28,330 nucleotides of DNA. Origin: a virus. Below are positions 15,962-22,541 of this stretch, piece by piece. Made by a program: the position numbers and the translations under genes. Below the pieces are notes generated by a model, which made no database searches, was not told the origin of the DNA, and saw only the letters and a program-made list of their open reading frames with translations. The stretch's first letter is position 1, and each line of letters begins with the position of its first letter. The stretch spans positions 1-28,330 of the IMG/VR virus record IMGVR_UViG_3300030388_001020; one strand, given 5' to 3'.

Positions 15962-16712
15962 CTTCTTTTTGTTTTGTTTTGTTTTTGTCTTGCCTCTTTA
16001 TCTCTTTCAATTTGCTTATCTGCATCAAGTGATAGTTTAGTCAAACACAACATCAATGGTAGATTAGTAATTGGATCAATCTTCAATAAATCACCTCCAG
16101 CAAGAGAATCAATAATTGCAAACCATCCATAATTTGAACTTACTGATTTTTTTCCACCACCTTTGAAGACTGATGAAAATTGTTCAATAATTCTTGACCT
16201 AAAGTCCAAAAAAAAACCACAATTGCATTTCCTACATTGATTGATAATCTTTCAAATTTAACACTATTAATTGAATGCACATCAAAATCATATGGTTCAA
16301 TGTCATATCTGTTTCCATCTTCTTTGACTATTGGTCTATAAAGAATTGACATCATCTTTGCAATGTCATTTTCCTTTGTGAATGTTTCAACATCTACAAA
16401 TTCACCAAGTGTCAATTCATCAAGATTTGGATGAAAACCATATTTTATTCCATCAATCTCAATCTTGTTAATGATGGTTTTGTTGACTGGATGATTGATT
16501 AATTTCTGTAAGTTTTCTTGAATTATCTTCAAGTCTTTCAGCTTCATAACTTCAACCACATATTCAGGAATTGAACACAACACACTTATTGTTTTAATGA
16601 TGATTTTCCTTTCATCAACTAAGTCTTTAATTGCATCAATATAATTTTGATACTTCTTAATACTTACATCATCCCAAATTGTAGGAATGTCTATTTCAAA
16701 AGTCTTTTTCAT
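15958..16712 (-). CDS. Tail assembly chaperone, -1 frameshift product (gpGT-like)
   Basis: If ribosomes slip by -1 on T TTT TTT (16215-16209), the first 168 residues of the short chaperone join an 83-residue extension (LDFRSRIIEQFSSVFKGGGK through KQNKTKRR), about 251 residues in all. The extension frame has no ATG near its beginning; its only local start option is TTG inside the slippery run. It is helical and very basic at the end. In lambda, the T part of gpGT binds the tail tube protein and recruits it to the tape measure. The next gene starts by ATGA overlap with this frame's stop, further evidence that the frame is used. Confidence 0.7.
16140..16712 (-). CDS. Tail assembly chaperone, zero-frame product (gpG-like)
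   Basis: A 190-residue mainly helical protein downstream of the large terminase gene. KKYQNYIDAIKDLVDERK and LDELTLGEFVDVETFTKEND resemble tail assembly chaperones in Bacteroidota phages. Near the 3' end the coding strand has nine T (16216-16208), read GTT TTT TTT TGG. An open frame in the -1 phase starts here and continues 180 bases beyond this gene's stop. That architecture is the classic G/GT arrangement of siphoviruses, in which the short form dominates and a minority of ribosomes make the long form. Both chaperones coat the tape measure before tube assembly. The function is well supported by the frameshift layout, less so by sequence. Confidence 0.7.
   Translation of the reverse strand: MKKTFEIDIPTIWDDVSIKKYQNYIDAIKDLVDERKIIIKTISVLCSIPEYVVEVMKLKDLKIIQENLQKLINHPVNKTIINKIEIDGIKYGFHPNLDELTLGEFVDVETFTKENDIAKMMSILYRPIVKEDGNRYDIEPYDFDVHSINSVKFERLSINVGNAIVVFFWTLGQELLNNFHQSSKVVEKNQ
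16209..16215 (-). promoter_or_regulatory. Programmed -1 ribosomal frameshift slippery site
   Basis: The minus strand reads GTG G, then nine T, then GG. In the zero frame this is GTG GTT TTT TTT TGG, giving the canonical X XXY YYZ heptamer T TTT TTT. Slipping back one base gives TTG GAC TTT in the extension frame. The overlap between frames is 70 bases. No strong downstream stem is obvious by eye; the U-rich heptamer alone may suffice. Confidence 0.75.
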
Positions 16713-16749
16713 TTCAATAGTTTAAAGTTGATTGTTTTGTTTTTTCCTT

Positions 16750-18066
16750 TCAGAAAGCATATACTCCGTAATTTCCTTTGACTTCATACCACATTCTCAT
16801 CATCAATGCATCAGCATAATCTGGTGACCTTCCAAGCAATTGTTTCATTGTGTCCTTTGGTACAATAGAAAGTTTCTGTGTGTCCTTGTCAAGTTTATCA
16901 CGCTTGATGATTTCAAGTTCTTCAATGATTGTTTGTTTATATCTTGAATCTTTAATTGATAGCTTTCCAGCATTCACCATTTCACCAAGTTTAAAGTAGC
17001 ATTGTGTTTTTAAGTTCTGAAAGTTTTCTGACTTTAATGCTTTACTTCCATTCACAAATCCTTTGATACCAGAAAGTCCATCTTTAACACCACCACCAAC
17101 ACCATCTTCATCAACAATGATGTGTGACCTTTGAACATTGTGTTGAAGTGCCATTGATTTGATTGCATCTATTGTGTCAAATATTGAAGATTTGTCCAGC
17201 ATCACAATCTTTTCAACTGACATTCCATTCCAGAACATGATAACCGTTTTATCTGCACCAAACCTGGCAACATCACAAGTGATGAAACCTAAACCACTTT
17301 CAATTGAATTGGTAAACATATCATGGATTGCATCATAATCAAAAAGCAATGCATCATCTTCATTGTATTCCCAATCACCAAGCAACAATCTTTGTCTTGA
17401 CACCTTATCAAGTTTTTCCAGTTGATTGATGTAATGTATTGAAATTGCTTTATTGTCTGTCACAAGTGATTGAATGAATTGTCTGTGACTTTGAAGTCTG
17501 TTTTCTTTTGCTGGTTTGTAAAATTCAGAATACAACCAAGTTTTTGTTGGATTGCAAGTCATCAATGTTTTTGGAATCAAGTTGTATTTGTCCAGCTTGA
17601 ATCTTATTCTTGAATTTAGAATGTTGATTGCCTTGTGTGATACTTCAGCACATTCATCAACAAATGCATCTGTGATTTCTAAACCACCTAATGAAGTAAA
17701 GTCTGGATCACTTGGATAAAGAAACAAATCTTTCAAATAGATAATAGAACCATTGAAGAAAGTGATGGTTGAATCTTGTGCATTGTATGTGAAATCTTCA
17801 TTTGGTTTCAAACCACAAAAGTCTTGAGCAACTTCAAAGAATGTGTTCAATGTTGTTGACTTCAGGTTCTTCAATTTACTTCTTCCAATCACGCTTCTTG
17901 TTCCAGCATATTGAAGTCTTCTGTGTATTTGCCATAAGCAACCAGTAAAAGTTTTTGAACCACCTGCACCACCACCAAAAAGAATTTCAGTTGTTGTGTC
18001 ATCTTCCAAGTATTGAAAACATTCAACTTGTTTTGGAAATAAGTCTATATCAATTGTTGTTGACAT
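16750..18066 (-). CDS. terL: Terminase large subunit
   Basis: A 438-residue protein with the full motif set. Walker A is GGGAGGSKT at 31-39; the Walker B region is ITDAFVDECAEV at 131-142 with the Asp-Glu pair; the coupling motif is LMTCNPT at 168-174. The RNase H-like nuclease follows, with CDVARFGADKT (Asp265, Asp272), IIVDEDGVGGG (Asp319) and DYADALMMRMW near the end. The enzyme pumps DNA into the prohead with ATP and cuts the concatemer. It overlaps the small-subunit gene by 17 bases, so translation is probably coupled. Length and motif order are normal for the family. A TYACGGA motif lies at its 3' end (16765-16771). Confidence 0.95.
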   Translation of the reverse strand: MSTTIDIDLFPKQVECFQYLEDDTTTEILFGGGAGGSKTFTGCLWQIHRRLQYAGTRSVIGRSKLKNLKSTTLNTFFEVAQDFCGLKPNEDFTYNAQDSTITFFNGSIIYLKDLFLYPSDPDFTSLGGLEITDAFVDECAEVSHKAINILNSRIRFKLDKYNLIPKTLMTCNPTKTWLYSEFYKPAKENRLQSHRQFIQSLVTDNKAISIHYINQLEKLDKVSRQRLLLGDWEYNEDDALLFDYDAIHDMFTNSIESGLGFITCDVARFGADKTVIMFWNGMSVEKIVMLDKSSIFDTIDAIKSMALQHNVQRSHIIVDEDGVGGGVKDGLSGIKGFVNGSKALKSENFQNLKTQCYFKLGEMVNAGKLSIKDSRYKQTIIEELEIIKRDKLDKDTQKLSIVPKDTMKQLLGRSPDYADALMMRMWYEVKGNYGVYAF

Positions 18067-18337
18067 CCAATGGTCTTAAATTAATAACAATTGACTTATC
18101 TGTAATTTCTGCTTTTACTTCTGTTCTTGATAGCTTAGGAACAATATATTCAGACATCTTCAAAATGATTTCCAATGCTCTTGCAGGTTCTTCCATTGCA
18201 GTTTCAGTCAACCACAATTGCATCTTGTCTTGATTGTTTTCAATTAAAAGTTGAAATGCTTCACGAATTTCTTGTGTTGTTTTATTTGGTATTCCCTTTC
18301 TTGTTCCAGCAAGTTTGTTTCCTTTTTCAAATGCCAT
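18050..18337 (-). CDS. terS: Terminase small subunit-like protein
   Basis: A 95-residue protein directly upstream of the large subunit and overlapping it by 17 bases. The opening MAFEKGNKLAGTRKGIPNKT is a basic start often seen in small terminase-like proteins of Bacteroidota phages. It is followed by helices (TQEIREAFQLLIENNQDK; PARALEIILKMSEYIVPKL). It would recognise viral DNA and deliver it to the large subunit. A 44-base gap with a hairpin precedes it, the only real gap in this part of the genome and a candidate packaging or regulatory site. Confidence 0.75.
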   Translation of the reverse strand: MAFEKGNKLAGTRKGIPNKTTQEIREAFQLLIENNQDKMQLWLTETAMEEPARALEIILKMSEYIVPKLSRTEVKAEITDKSIVINLRPLDVNNN

Positions 18338-18355
18338 CTTTTATGTTTTAAAGTT

Positions 18356-18372
18356 GTGACACTATTTGTCAC
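18356..18372 (-). other. Hairpin upstream of terminase small subunit
   Basis: GTGACA (18372-18367 on the minus strand), loop AATAG, TGTCAC (18361-18356) form a perfect six-pair stem; flanking AAA and TTT can extend it around a short bulge. It fills the only gap in a tightly packed stretch, just before terS. It might be a terminator, a packaging recognition site or an mRNA processing site; the T tract after it is short. Confidence 0.45.
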
Positions 18373-18381
18373 TTTGACTTG

Positions 18382-18567
18382 TTAAGATTTTAAGTATTGC
18401 TTAATCACATCCAAAGCAACTTCCATCTTCTTGTGTGTTCCAAGATACTTTCCTTTTACAATAGCCTTAAATGTACCTTGTGGTGTCTTAGATATAAATT
18501 GTGGTAATATACCTTTGTGTGTATCTGTAATTTCTGGTTTTCCAAACATCATTTCAAATGAATTCAT
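18382..18567 (-). CDS. Small protein with an AP2/integrase-arm-like pattern
   Basis: A 61-residue protein. After MNSFEMMFGKPEITD, residues 30-61 read TPQGTFKAIVKGKYLGTHKK and then a helix, MEVALDVIKQYL. Three short strands followed by one helix, with a K/G-rich turn, is the layout of AP2-type and integrase arm-binding DNA domains. It overlaps the preceding gene by ATGA and lies before the terminase genes. A DNA-binding role in packaging or regulation is possible, but this is pattern recognition only. Confidence 0.55.
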   Translation of the reverse strand: MNSFEMMFGKPEITDTHKGILPQFISKTPQGTFKAIVKGKYLGTHKKMEVALDVIKQYLKS

Positions 18568-18842
18568 ATATCTTTATTTGGAATTATTTCAGTTGGAATA
18601 ATATCTTGCATTTTTATGTCCGTGATACCAGCATCCAATTTCTTCATCAGATTACTTGCAGTCTTTAAAGATTGGTCAAGTGCATAACCTTTGCACATTT
18701 GCTGAACATATTGAACAACTCCAACTTGTCCATCAAACATTGTATCAATCATCTTCATGAAGTCAACCTGGCCATCCTTAGTTTTTGGATAATCTTCTTC
18801 TTTCTTCTTAACAACTTTCAAGTTTTTCTTTGTGTCTTTCAT
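18564..18842 (-). CDS. Unknown protein of about 92 residues next to the HNH gene
   Basis: Starting at MKDTKKNLKVVKKKEED, the frame overlaps the HNH gene by 35 bases. A longer start at 18875 overlaps by 68 bases, and a shorter one near 18758 would avoid overlap, so the start is uncertain. The N-terminus is basic. The middle (GQVDFMKMIDTMFDGQVGVV) and the helix DQSLKTASNLMKKLDA look helical. The gene ends by ATGA overlap with the next. No family recognised. Confidence 0.6.
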   Translation of the reverse strand: MKDTKKNLKVVKKKEEDYPKTKDGQVDFMKMIDTMFDGQVGVVQYVQQMCKGYALDQSLKTASNLMKKLDAGITDIKMQDIIPTEIIPNKDI

Positions 18843-19062
18843 GTAATAAGTTTTTGTATTGTTCTTTGTCACCATATTTCAGGTGACATCTTCGGCAAAC
18901 TGCCATCAAATTTTCAATATTATCTTTCAACTTTGAACCTCCAGATTGTCTTGGTTCTATGTGGTGAATATCAACTGCTTTTTTTCCACACATTTCACAA
19001 GGAATAAATTCATCACCAAAATAACCAAAGTAATTCATGTATGTTTTTGTGTGTTTCTTCAT
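18808..19062 (-). CDS. HNH endonuclease
   Basis: An 84-residue protein with a compact HNH core: Cys22 and Cys25 (CEMC), His33-His34 (DIHHIEPR), Asn51 in ENLMAVC, and Cys56, Cys59 and His60 (CRRCH). The four cysteines would bind a structural zinc and the His-Asn-His set the catalytic metal. Small HNH proteins next to terminase are common in long-tailed phages, and in some they are required for cleavage at packaging ends. That makes a packaging role more likely than a homing endonuclease role. It overlaps its upstream neighbour by ATGA. Confidence 0.88.
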   Translation of the reverse strand: MKKHTKTYMNYFGYFGDEFIPCEMCGKKAVDIHHIEPRQSGGSKLKDNIENLMAVCRRCHLKYGDKEQYKNLLHERHKEKLESC

Positions 19063-19421
19063 TCAAGTTTGTCTTTGATTTTATCAATTAGACTGTTCAT
19101 GTACCTAAGATAAAAAATGTCAAATTCAAATTCTTTCTGCTTGTGTTGTTTCCAATAAACATATAAGACACTTCTTAATCTTTGTGAAGGTGTTTTTCCA
19201 TCATTGTGTTCAGATGAAAGTTTGAATCCATCCAAAGCATCCAATTCTTCTTGTGATATATTATCACTTGATAAGTACATCAAGCATTCAGTCTTTCTCA
19301 AATCAAACAACTTGACTGCTGATTGTGTGTTCAGTTCATAAGTTGATAGAACTATCTTGACTGAAGAATCTTGTCTTGTTGCAATTGTTTCAACTCCTAC
19401 TGGTAATACTAATTTTCCCAT
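19059..19421 (-). CDS. Conserved-looking unknown protein upstream of HNH
   Basis: A 120-residue protein starting MGKLVLPVGVETIATRQDSS. The N-terminal half looks beta-stranded (VKIVLSTYELNTQSAVKL). The C-terminal half is helical with SQRLRSVLYVYWKQ and FDIFYLRYMNSLIDKIKDKL. I recall proteins with this opening and the RLRSVLY helix next to packaging genes in Bacteroidota phages, always without an assigned function. It sits three bases after the zinc-ribbon gene stop and overlaps HNH by ATGA, so the three are probably one translation unit. Confidence 0.65.
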   Translation of the reverse strand: MGKLVLPVGVETIATRQDSSVKIVLSTYELNTQSAVKLFDLRKTECLMYLSSDNISQEELDALDGFKLSSEHNDGKTPSQRLRSVLYVYWKQHKQKEFEFDIFYLRYMNSLIDKIKDKLE

Positions 19422-19424
19422 AAT

Positions 19425-19832
19425 TTAATTTTCATATTCTTCAATAATTTGTTTCATTTCAACTAATGCTGAATTTAAACAAGGTACACAATTGCTTGAA
19501 GTTGTATTTCCACCAAAATATTTTCTTTGCATATCATAAAGCAAAGTCTTTTGATTTGGGTTGATGGTATTTACAACATCATTCAATAATTTCTTGATTG
19601 CAAGATAATCATTCTTAGTGACTTGATGGCTATTCCACTTATCAAATGGACATCTGCTAAATGAAAGTTTTGTTTTTGCATCCATGAAACAACCACATGT
19701 TCTTTTCTTTCCAACTTTAGTTCCAATTATTGCAGTACCACAAGTCCGTGATTTCTTTCTGAAGTGATTGCAAGATTCACAAATTGCAATTCTTTTTTGT
19801 GCAAGTTCTCTATCTGCTTTGAATGGAATCAT
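19425..19832 (-). CDS. Zinc-ribbon-like protein
   Basis: A 135-residue protein with an N-terminal cysteine cluster: ICESCNHF (Cys18, Cys21), RTCGTAII, KRTCGCFMDAK and SRCPFDKW, spaced like a zinc ribbon or treble clef within about the first 65 residues. A second pair, NCVPCL, lies near the C-terminus. The protein begins MIPFKADRELAQKRIAICES, similar to small zinc proteins common in gut and aquatic Bacteroidota phages. It overlaps the sigma-like gene by ATGA. It may bind nucleic acid or partner with the sigma-like protein; both are inferences. Confidence 0.65.
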   Translation of the reverse strand: MIPFKADRELAQKRIAICESCNHFRKKSRTCGTAIIGTKVGKKRTCGCFMDAKTKLSFSRCPFDKWNSHQVTKNDYLAIKKLLNDVVNTINPNQKTLLYDMQRKYFGGNTTSSNCVPCLNSALVEMKQIIEEYEN

Positions 19833-20362
19833 ATTTGGTTTTTGATGTGTTTTTTAACTTTCTCAATTGTGTACTGAATAGATTTAAATGATATTCCAGT
19901 TTCTTTTGATAGCTTTCTGATTGAAAGACCTGCTTCATAATAAAGTTTAAATAAATCTTTATCATATTGATCCATTGATTCAAGACAATCATCAATCTTT
20001 TTATTCAATATTTTGTTGTGTATATTTATTTCTTCAACATCTTCTGAATTCTTATTAGCTAAGTGTTCCAGGAATGAATCATCACTTTCAATTTTCTTCT
20101 TTTTGTATTGAACATATTTTCTGTTAAATTGTGACTTCTTTGAATAGTATTTCACCATCAGAATTTTACAAATATATGTCTTGATTTTTCCTGAATCTAT
20201 AATGATAAGCAGCTTGTGTTGATTCATGGACATCAATTGAAGGAATGTTTCTTGAACTAAGTCTTCAGACAAATCAGAATCTTTGGTTTGTTTGATTGCA
20301 AATCCAAGATAATATGTAAAGTCTTTGTATATCCATTCAATTGGATGCCATTTATTTTTCAT
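19829..20362 (-). CDS. Sigma-70/ECF-like RNA polymerase sigma factor
   Basis: I start at MKNKWHP (20362), which overlaps the previous stop by ATGA; a start nine bases earlier is possible. The 177-residue protein has a region-2-like segment (LSEDLVQETFLQLM, about 31-44), as in ECF sigma factors. After a basic linker comes a region-4-like helix-turn-helix (YDKDLFKLYYEAGLSIRKLS, then TGISFKSIQYTIEKVKKHI, about 133-173). Such a protein would redirect host RNA polymerase to phage promoters. It lies in the middle of the minus-strand transcript, upstream of terminase and all virion genes, as expected for a late-gene switch. Region 2 is degenerate, so a DNA-binding regulator without sigma activity remains possible. 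Confidence 0.65.
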   Translation of the reverse strand: MKNKWHPIEWIYKDFTYYLGFAIKQTKDSDLSEDLVQETFLQLMSMNQHKLLIIIDSGKIKTYICKILMVKYYSKKSQFNRKYVQYKKKKIESDDSFLEHLANKNSEDVEEINIHNKILNKKIDDCLESMDQYDKDLFKLYYEAGLSIRKLSKETGISFKSIQYTIEKVKKHIKNQI

Positions 20363-21225
20363 AGACCACAATGTCCAGAATCACATTCATTGAAATCATC
20401 ATCAAACAATTTTATTTGTTTTTTTAAATTCTTAATTTGTGAATAGTTTGGTTTAGTTGTGTCTGTGTACCATTGTCTGTTGTAATCTTTAATCGATTTT
20501 TGCTCTTTATTCATAAACCAATCATATTTGTTCTCAAACTTAGTGCTTAGATGTTTTAATAATAATGGATTTCTATTAAAGCAACCTACACAATTATTCA
20601 TGTATGCAAATCTAACTGGTTTGTCTTTCCAATATTTGACAATTGTATCTTTGAAAATTCTATCTTCAATTAATGGAAATGAACAAGTTCTCCATTGAAA
20701 AGAATCATAAATATTTCGACCATTTTTATCTTTACCAATAGAAATTTTTTCTGTGTGCATTAAATTTTTATCAAATCTTTTAATCATTGTCTCTGCTCTG
20801 CTCTGTTCATTTGCTCTGAATCCTATTCGCATATCAATAGGTTCTCTAATATTATCATACCACCATTTAGCAATCGGAACAACTTTTAGTTCAGAAGAAC
20901 ATTTTCTAAATTTTGCTGAAGGTAGAAATGTTTTTCCATTTTTATTACTTACTAATTCATCAAATGTTTTTCCAGTTACCCAATCAATTCTATGTCCGTA
21001 AACTTGCTCTAAATCTAAAATTGTTTTAATAATTGTATCTTCTTCAAGTGTCCCAATAAATTCTTGTCCTAATTTATCACTTACAAGTTGTCTAACTTTT
21101 GAATCTGGATAAAGACAAGATATATCATTTGTTCTTACTAATGAAAAAACATTGAAGTCAGATGGATAATTTGCGTAAATATATGCAGATGTTTGTCCAC
21201 CACTAATTGAATTGACTGATATCAT
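20359..21225 (-). CDS. PAPS-reductase-like ATP pyrophosphatase (DndC/CysH superfamily)
   Basis: A 288-residue protein with an N-terminal pyrophosphatase loop SGGQTS (8-13) after a beta strand, as in the adenine-nucleotide alpha-hydrolase fold of PAPS reductases. Conserved-looking features follow: KFRKCSSELKVVP (Cys109), GFRANEQSRAE (135-145), RTCSFPL (Cys181), and NNCVGCFNRNP (Cys212, Cys215). Another CDSGHCGL motif forms the end. Four to six cysteines could hold an iron-sulfur cluster, as in DndC-type enzymes. Phages often carry such genes; proposed roles are sulfur-containing nucleotide or DNA modification or interference with host defence. No DndD/E or SspE-like partner is present, so the substrate is unknown. 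Both ends overlap neighbours by ATGA. Confidence 0.75.
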   Translation of the reverse strand: MISVNSISGGQTSAYIYANYPSDFNVFSLVRTNDISCLYPDSKVRQLVSDKLGQEFIGTLEEDTIIKTILDLEQVYGHRIDWVTGKTFDELVSNKNGKTFLPSAKFRKCSSELKVVPIAKWWYDNIREPIDMRIGFRANEQSRAETMIKRFDKNLMHTEKISIGKDKNGRNIYDSFQWRTCSFPLIEDRIFKDTIVKYWKDKPVRFAYMNNCVGCFNRNPLLLKHLSTKFENKYDWFMNKEQKSIKDYNRQWYTDTTKPNYSQIKNLKKQIKLFDDDFNECDSGHCGL

Positions 21226-21377
21226 TTTTTTGATTTTATATTAATATGTTTTGTTAAAATACTTAATGCAATAATTATTTCATCATATGATAATTTGTAA
21301 TCTGTTGCATGGTCTAATAAAGATATTAAGTCTAACACCTCTAAATCATTTTTATCAATATAGTGAAATGCTTTCAT
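21222..21377 (-). CDS. Small 51-residue acidic-helical protein
   Basis: The frame from the ATG at 21377 reads MKAFHYIDKNDLEVLDLISL and ends HINIKSKK before TGA at 21224-21222. Its start overlaps the VRR-NUC stop by ATGA, and its stop overlaps the PAPS-reductase-like start by ATGA, so it exactly fills the gap in the coupled series. It looks like two helices. No family is recognised; the double overlap is the main evidence that it is real. Confidence 0.7.
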   Translation of the reverse strand: MKAFHYIDKNDLEVLDLISLLDHATDYKLSYDEIIIALSILTKHINIKSKK

Positions 21378-21772
21378 TTCTTGATTGTATAGTTTACATC
21401 AACTTCTGGAATGGTACAATTCAAATACCATTCAATTCTTTCAAGTGTTTCATCAAGTCCAGTACAAACACAAGCCAAATATCCGTTTTTATTTAATACA
21501 CCAATCACATTCTTTTGTGCTTCTGATGGATAATTTCCTTTGACCTTCAATTCAATAGCAAGACCGTTGATGATTTCACCTTCAACAATCCTTGATGAAT
21601 AGATGAACAAGTCTGGAAAGCCTGAAGTATAACCTCTTTGTTTATAATCACGATGCCTGGCATTCTGTATGTAAACACCACCAAGTGAACCATTCATTAA
21701 TATGTCTTTGTGTTGAAGTTTCATATATCTGACAATTGCTTTCTGAAGTTGTTGTTCTTTTTGCTTTCTCAT
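21374..21772 (-). CDS. VRR-NUC family nuclease
   Basis: A 132-residue protein with the PD-(D/E)XK core of the VRR-NUC family: SGFPDLFIY (Asp54), LAIELKVKG (Glu74, Lys76), and a helix with SEAQKNVIGVLNKNGY containing Gln86. The stand-alone version found in phages is about this size and resolves or cuts branched DNA. It lies in the replication region between the initiator partner and the pyrophosphatase-like gene, so recombination, replication-fork processing or host DNA degradation are plausible roles. Start and stop both overlap neighbours (TGATG and ATGA). Confidence 0.88.
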   Translation of the reverse strand: MRKQKEQQLQKAIVRYMKLQHKDILMNGSLGGVYIQNARHRDYKQRGYTSGFPDLFIYSSRIVEGEIINGLAIELKVKGNYPSEAQKNVIGVLNKNGYLACVCTGLDETLERIEWYLNCTIPEVDVNYTIKK

Positions 21773-22035
21773 CAGTCTTTATTCTTATTAAACAATCCAG
21801 TAATTTCAATTTTTGCATCAATTTCTTCAATTCTTTTTAGAAGTGTTATAATTGCAAGACCATGAACCTTCAAATCAACTTTGCATTTTGCAATGTGTTC
21901 TTCAGCTTCAAGTAAATCATCATAATTTACATATTCATCAAGTGCCAAATATATAGATTTATCGACTTGCTGAAAGTTTGGATGATTTCTTGTTACTAAG
22001 TTTATAATATGTTCTGTTTGTTCTTTTTTTGTCAT
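21772..22035 (-). CDS. Small coiled protein in the replication operon
   Basis: An 87-residue protein with charged helical sequence throughout (YDDLLEAEEHIAKCKVDLKV; IITLLKRIEEIDAKIEI). It starts four bases inside the preceding gene and ends sharing one base with the VRR-NUC start. It has no enzymatic motif and may be a partner or regulator of the nuclease or initiator. I do not recognise the family. Confidence 0.65.
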   Translation of the reverse strand: MTKKEQTEHIINLVTRNHPNFQQVDKSIYLALDEYVNYDDLLEAEEHIAKCKVDLKVHGLAIITLLKRIEEIDAKIEITGLFNKNKD

Positions 22036-22541
22036 TTCTTCATCCAGTTTTTCATTGATATGACTGAACTTCTTTCACCAAGTCCAGACCATTCAGAATT
22101 TTGTTTTGATTTCTGCTTCTGTCTTTCAAGAACAATCAAATCTGTTTTAATATTTCCAAAGTCTTTGATCCATCCAAGAATCATTCCTCCATCAATTCTG
22201 TCATATATCTTCTCTTTTGTCTTTGCAAGTTTTAAACACATAGCAACATCTATGAAATTGATGCCACGATGTTCATTCACAATTATATATGCAGTTTCTT
22301 CAAGCTGTTCTTTGGACATTTTGGTCTTGCAATTATAAAAGTCCTGAAACTTGATGAACATCAACATCAAAATGTCAATGGTCTTTTCTTCTTCCAACAG
22401 ATGTGATTTATACAAAGATGCTGGTGGATTATTCAACTGAACTTTCACCACATCATTCATGTTCATTTTCAGAATTTGTCTGTTGAACAATGGATCAATT
22501 GGTGAAGTGATTGTCTTAACTATATTTTGCAAGGATGTCAT
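22032..22541 (-). CDS. Replication accessory protein, possible helicase loader
   Basis: A 169-residue helical protein directly following the initiator-like gene and overlapping it by 26 bases. The middle region (MSKEQLEETAYIIVNEHRGI, DVAMCLKLAKTKEKIYDRID, GGMILGWIKDFG) closely resembles a protein seen downstream of replication initiators in many Bacteroidota phages, which I believe is the DUF6633 group. The tail is basic and ends MKNWMKK. It probably helps load the host replicative helicase or interacts with the initiator, but no biochemical role is established for this family as far as I know. Confidence 0.6.
   Translation of the reverse strand: MTSLQNIVKTITSPIDPLFNRQILKMNMNDVVKVQLNNPPASLYKSHLLEEEKTIDILMLMFIKFQDFYNCKTKMSKEQLEETAYIIVNEHRGINFIDVAMCLKLAKTKEKIYDRIDGGMILGWIKDFGNIKTDLIVLERQKQKSKQNSEWSGLGERSSVISMKNWMKK

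Noticed and set aside
15958-16209. Separate gene starting at TTG for the chaperone extension
   Set aside because: The TTG lies in the slippery T run deep inside the upstream gene; a -1 frameshift explains the layout better.
20169-20176. TATATTTG-like -7 element inside the sigma-like gene
   Set aside because: It has no TTG at the right distance and sits inside coding sequence, as expected by chance in AT-rich DNA.
20359-20371. Start at 20371 for the sigma-like gene
   Set aside because: The ATG nine bases downstream gives the ATGA overlap used by most genes here; the difference is small and not certain.
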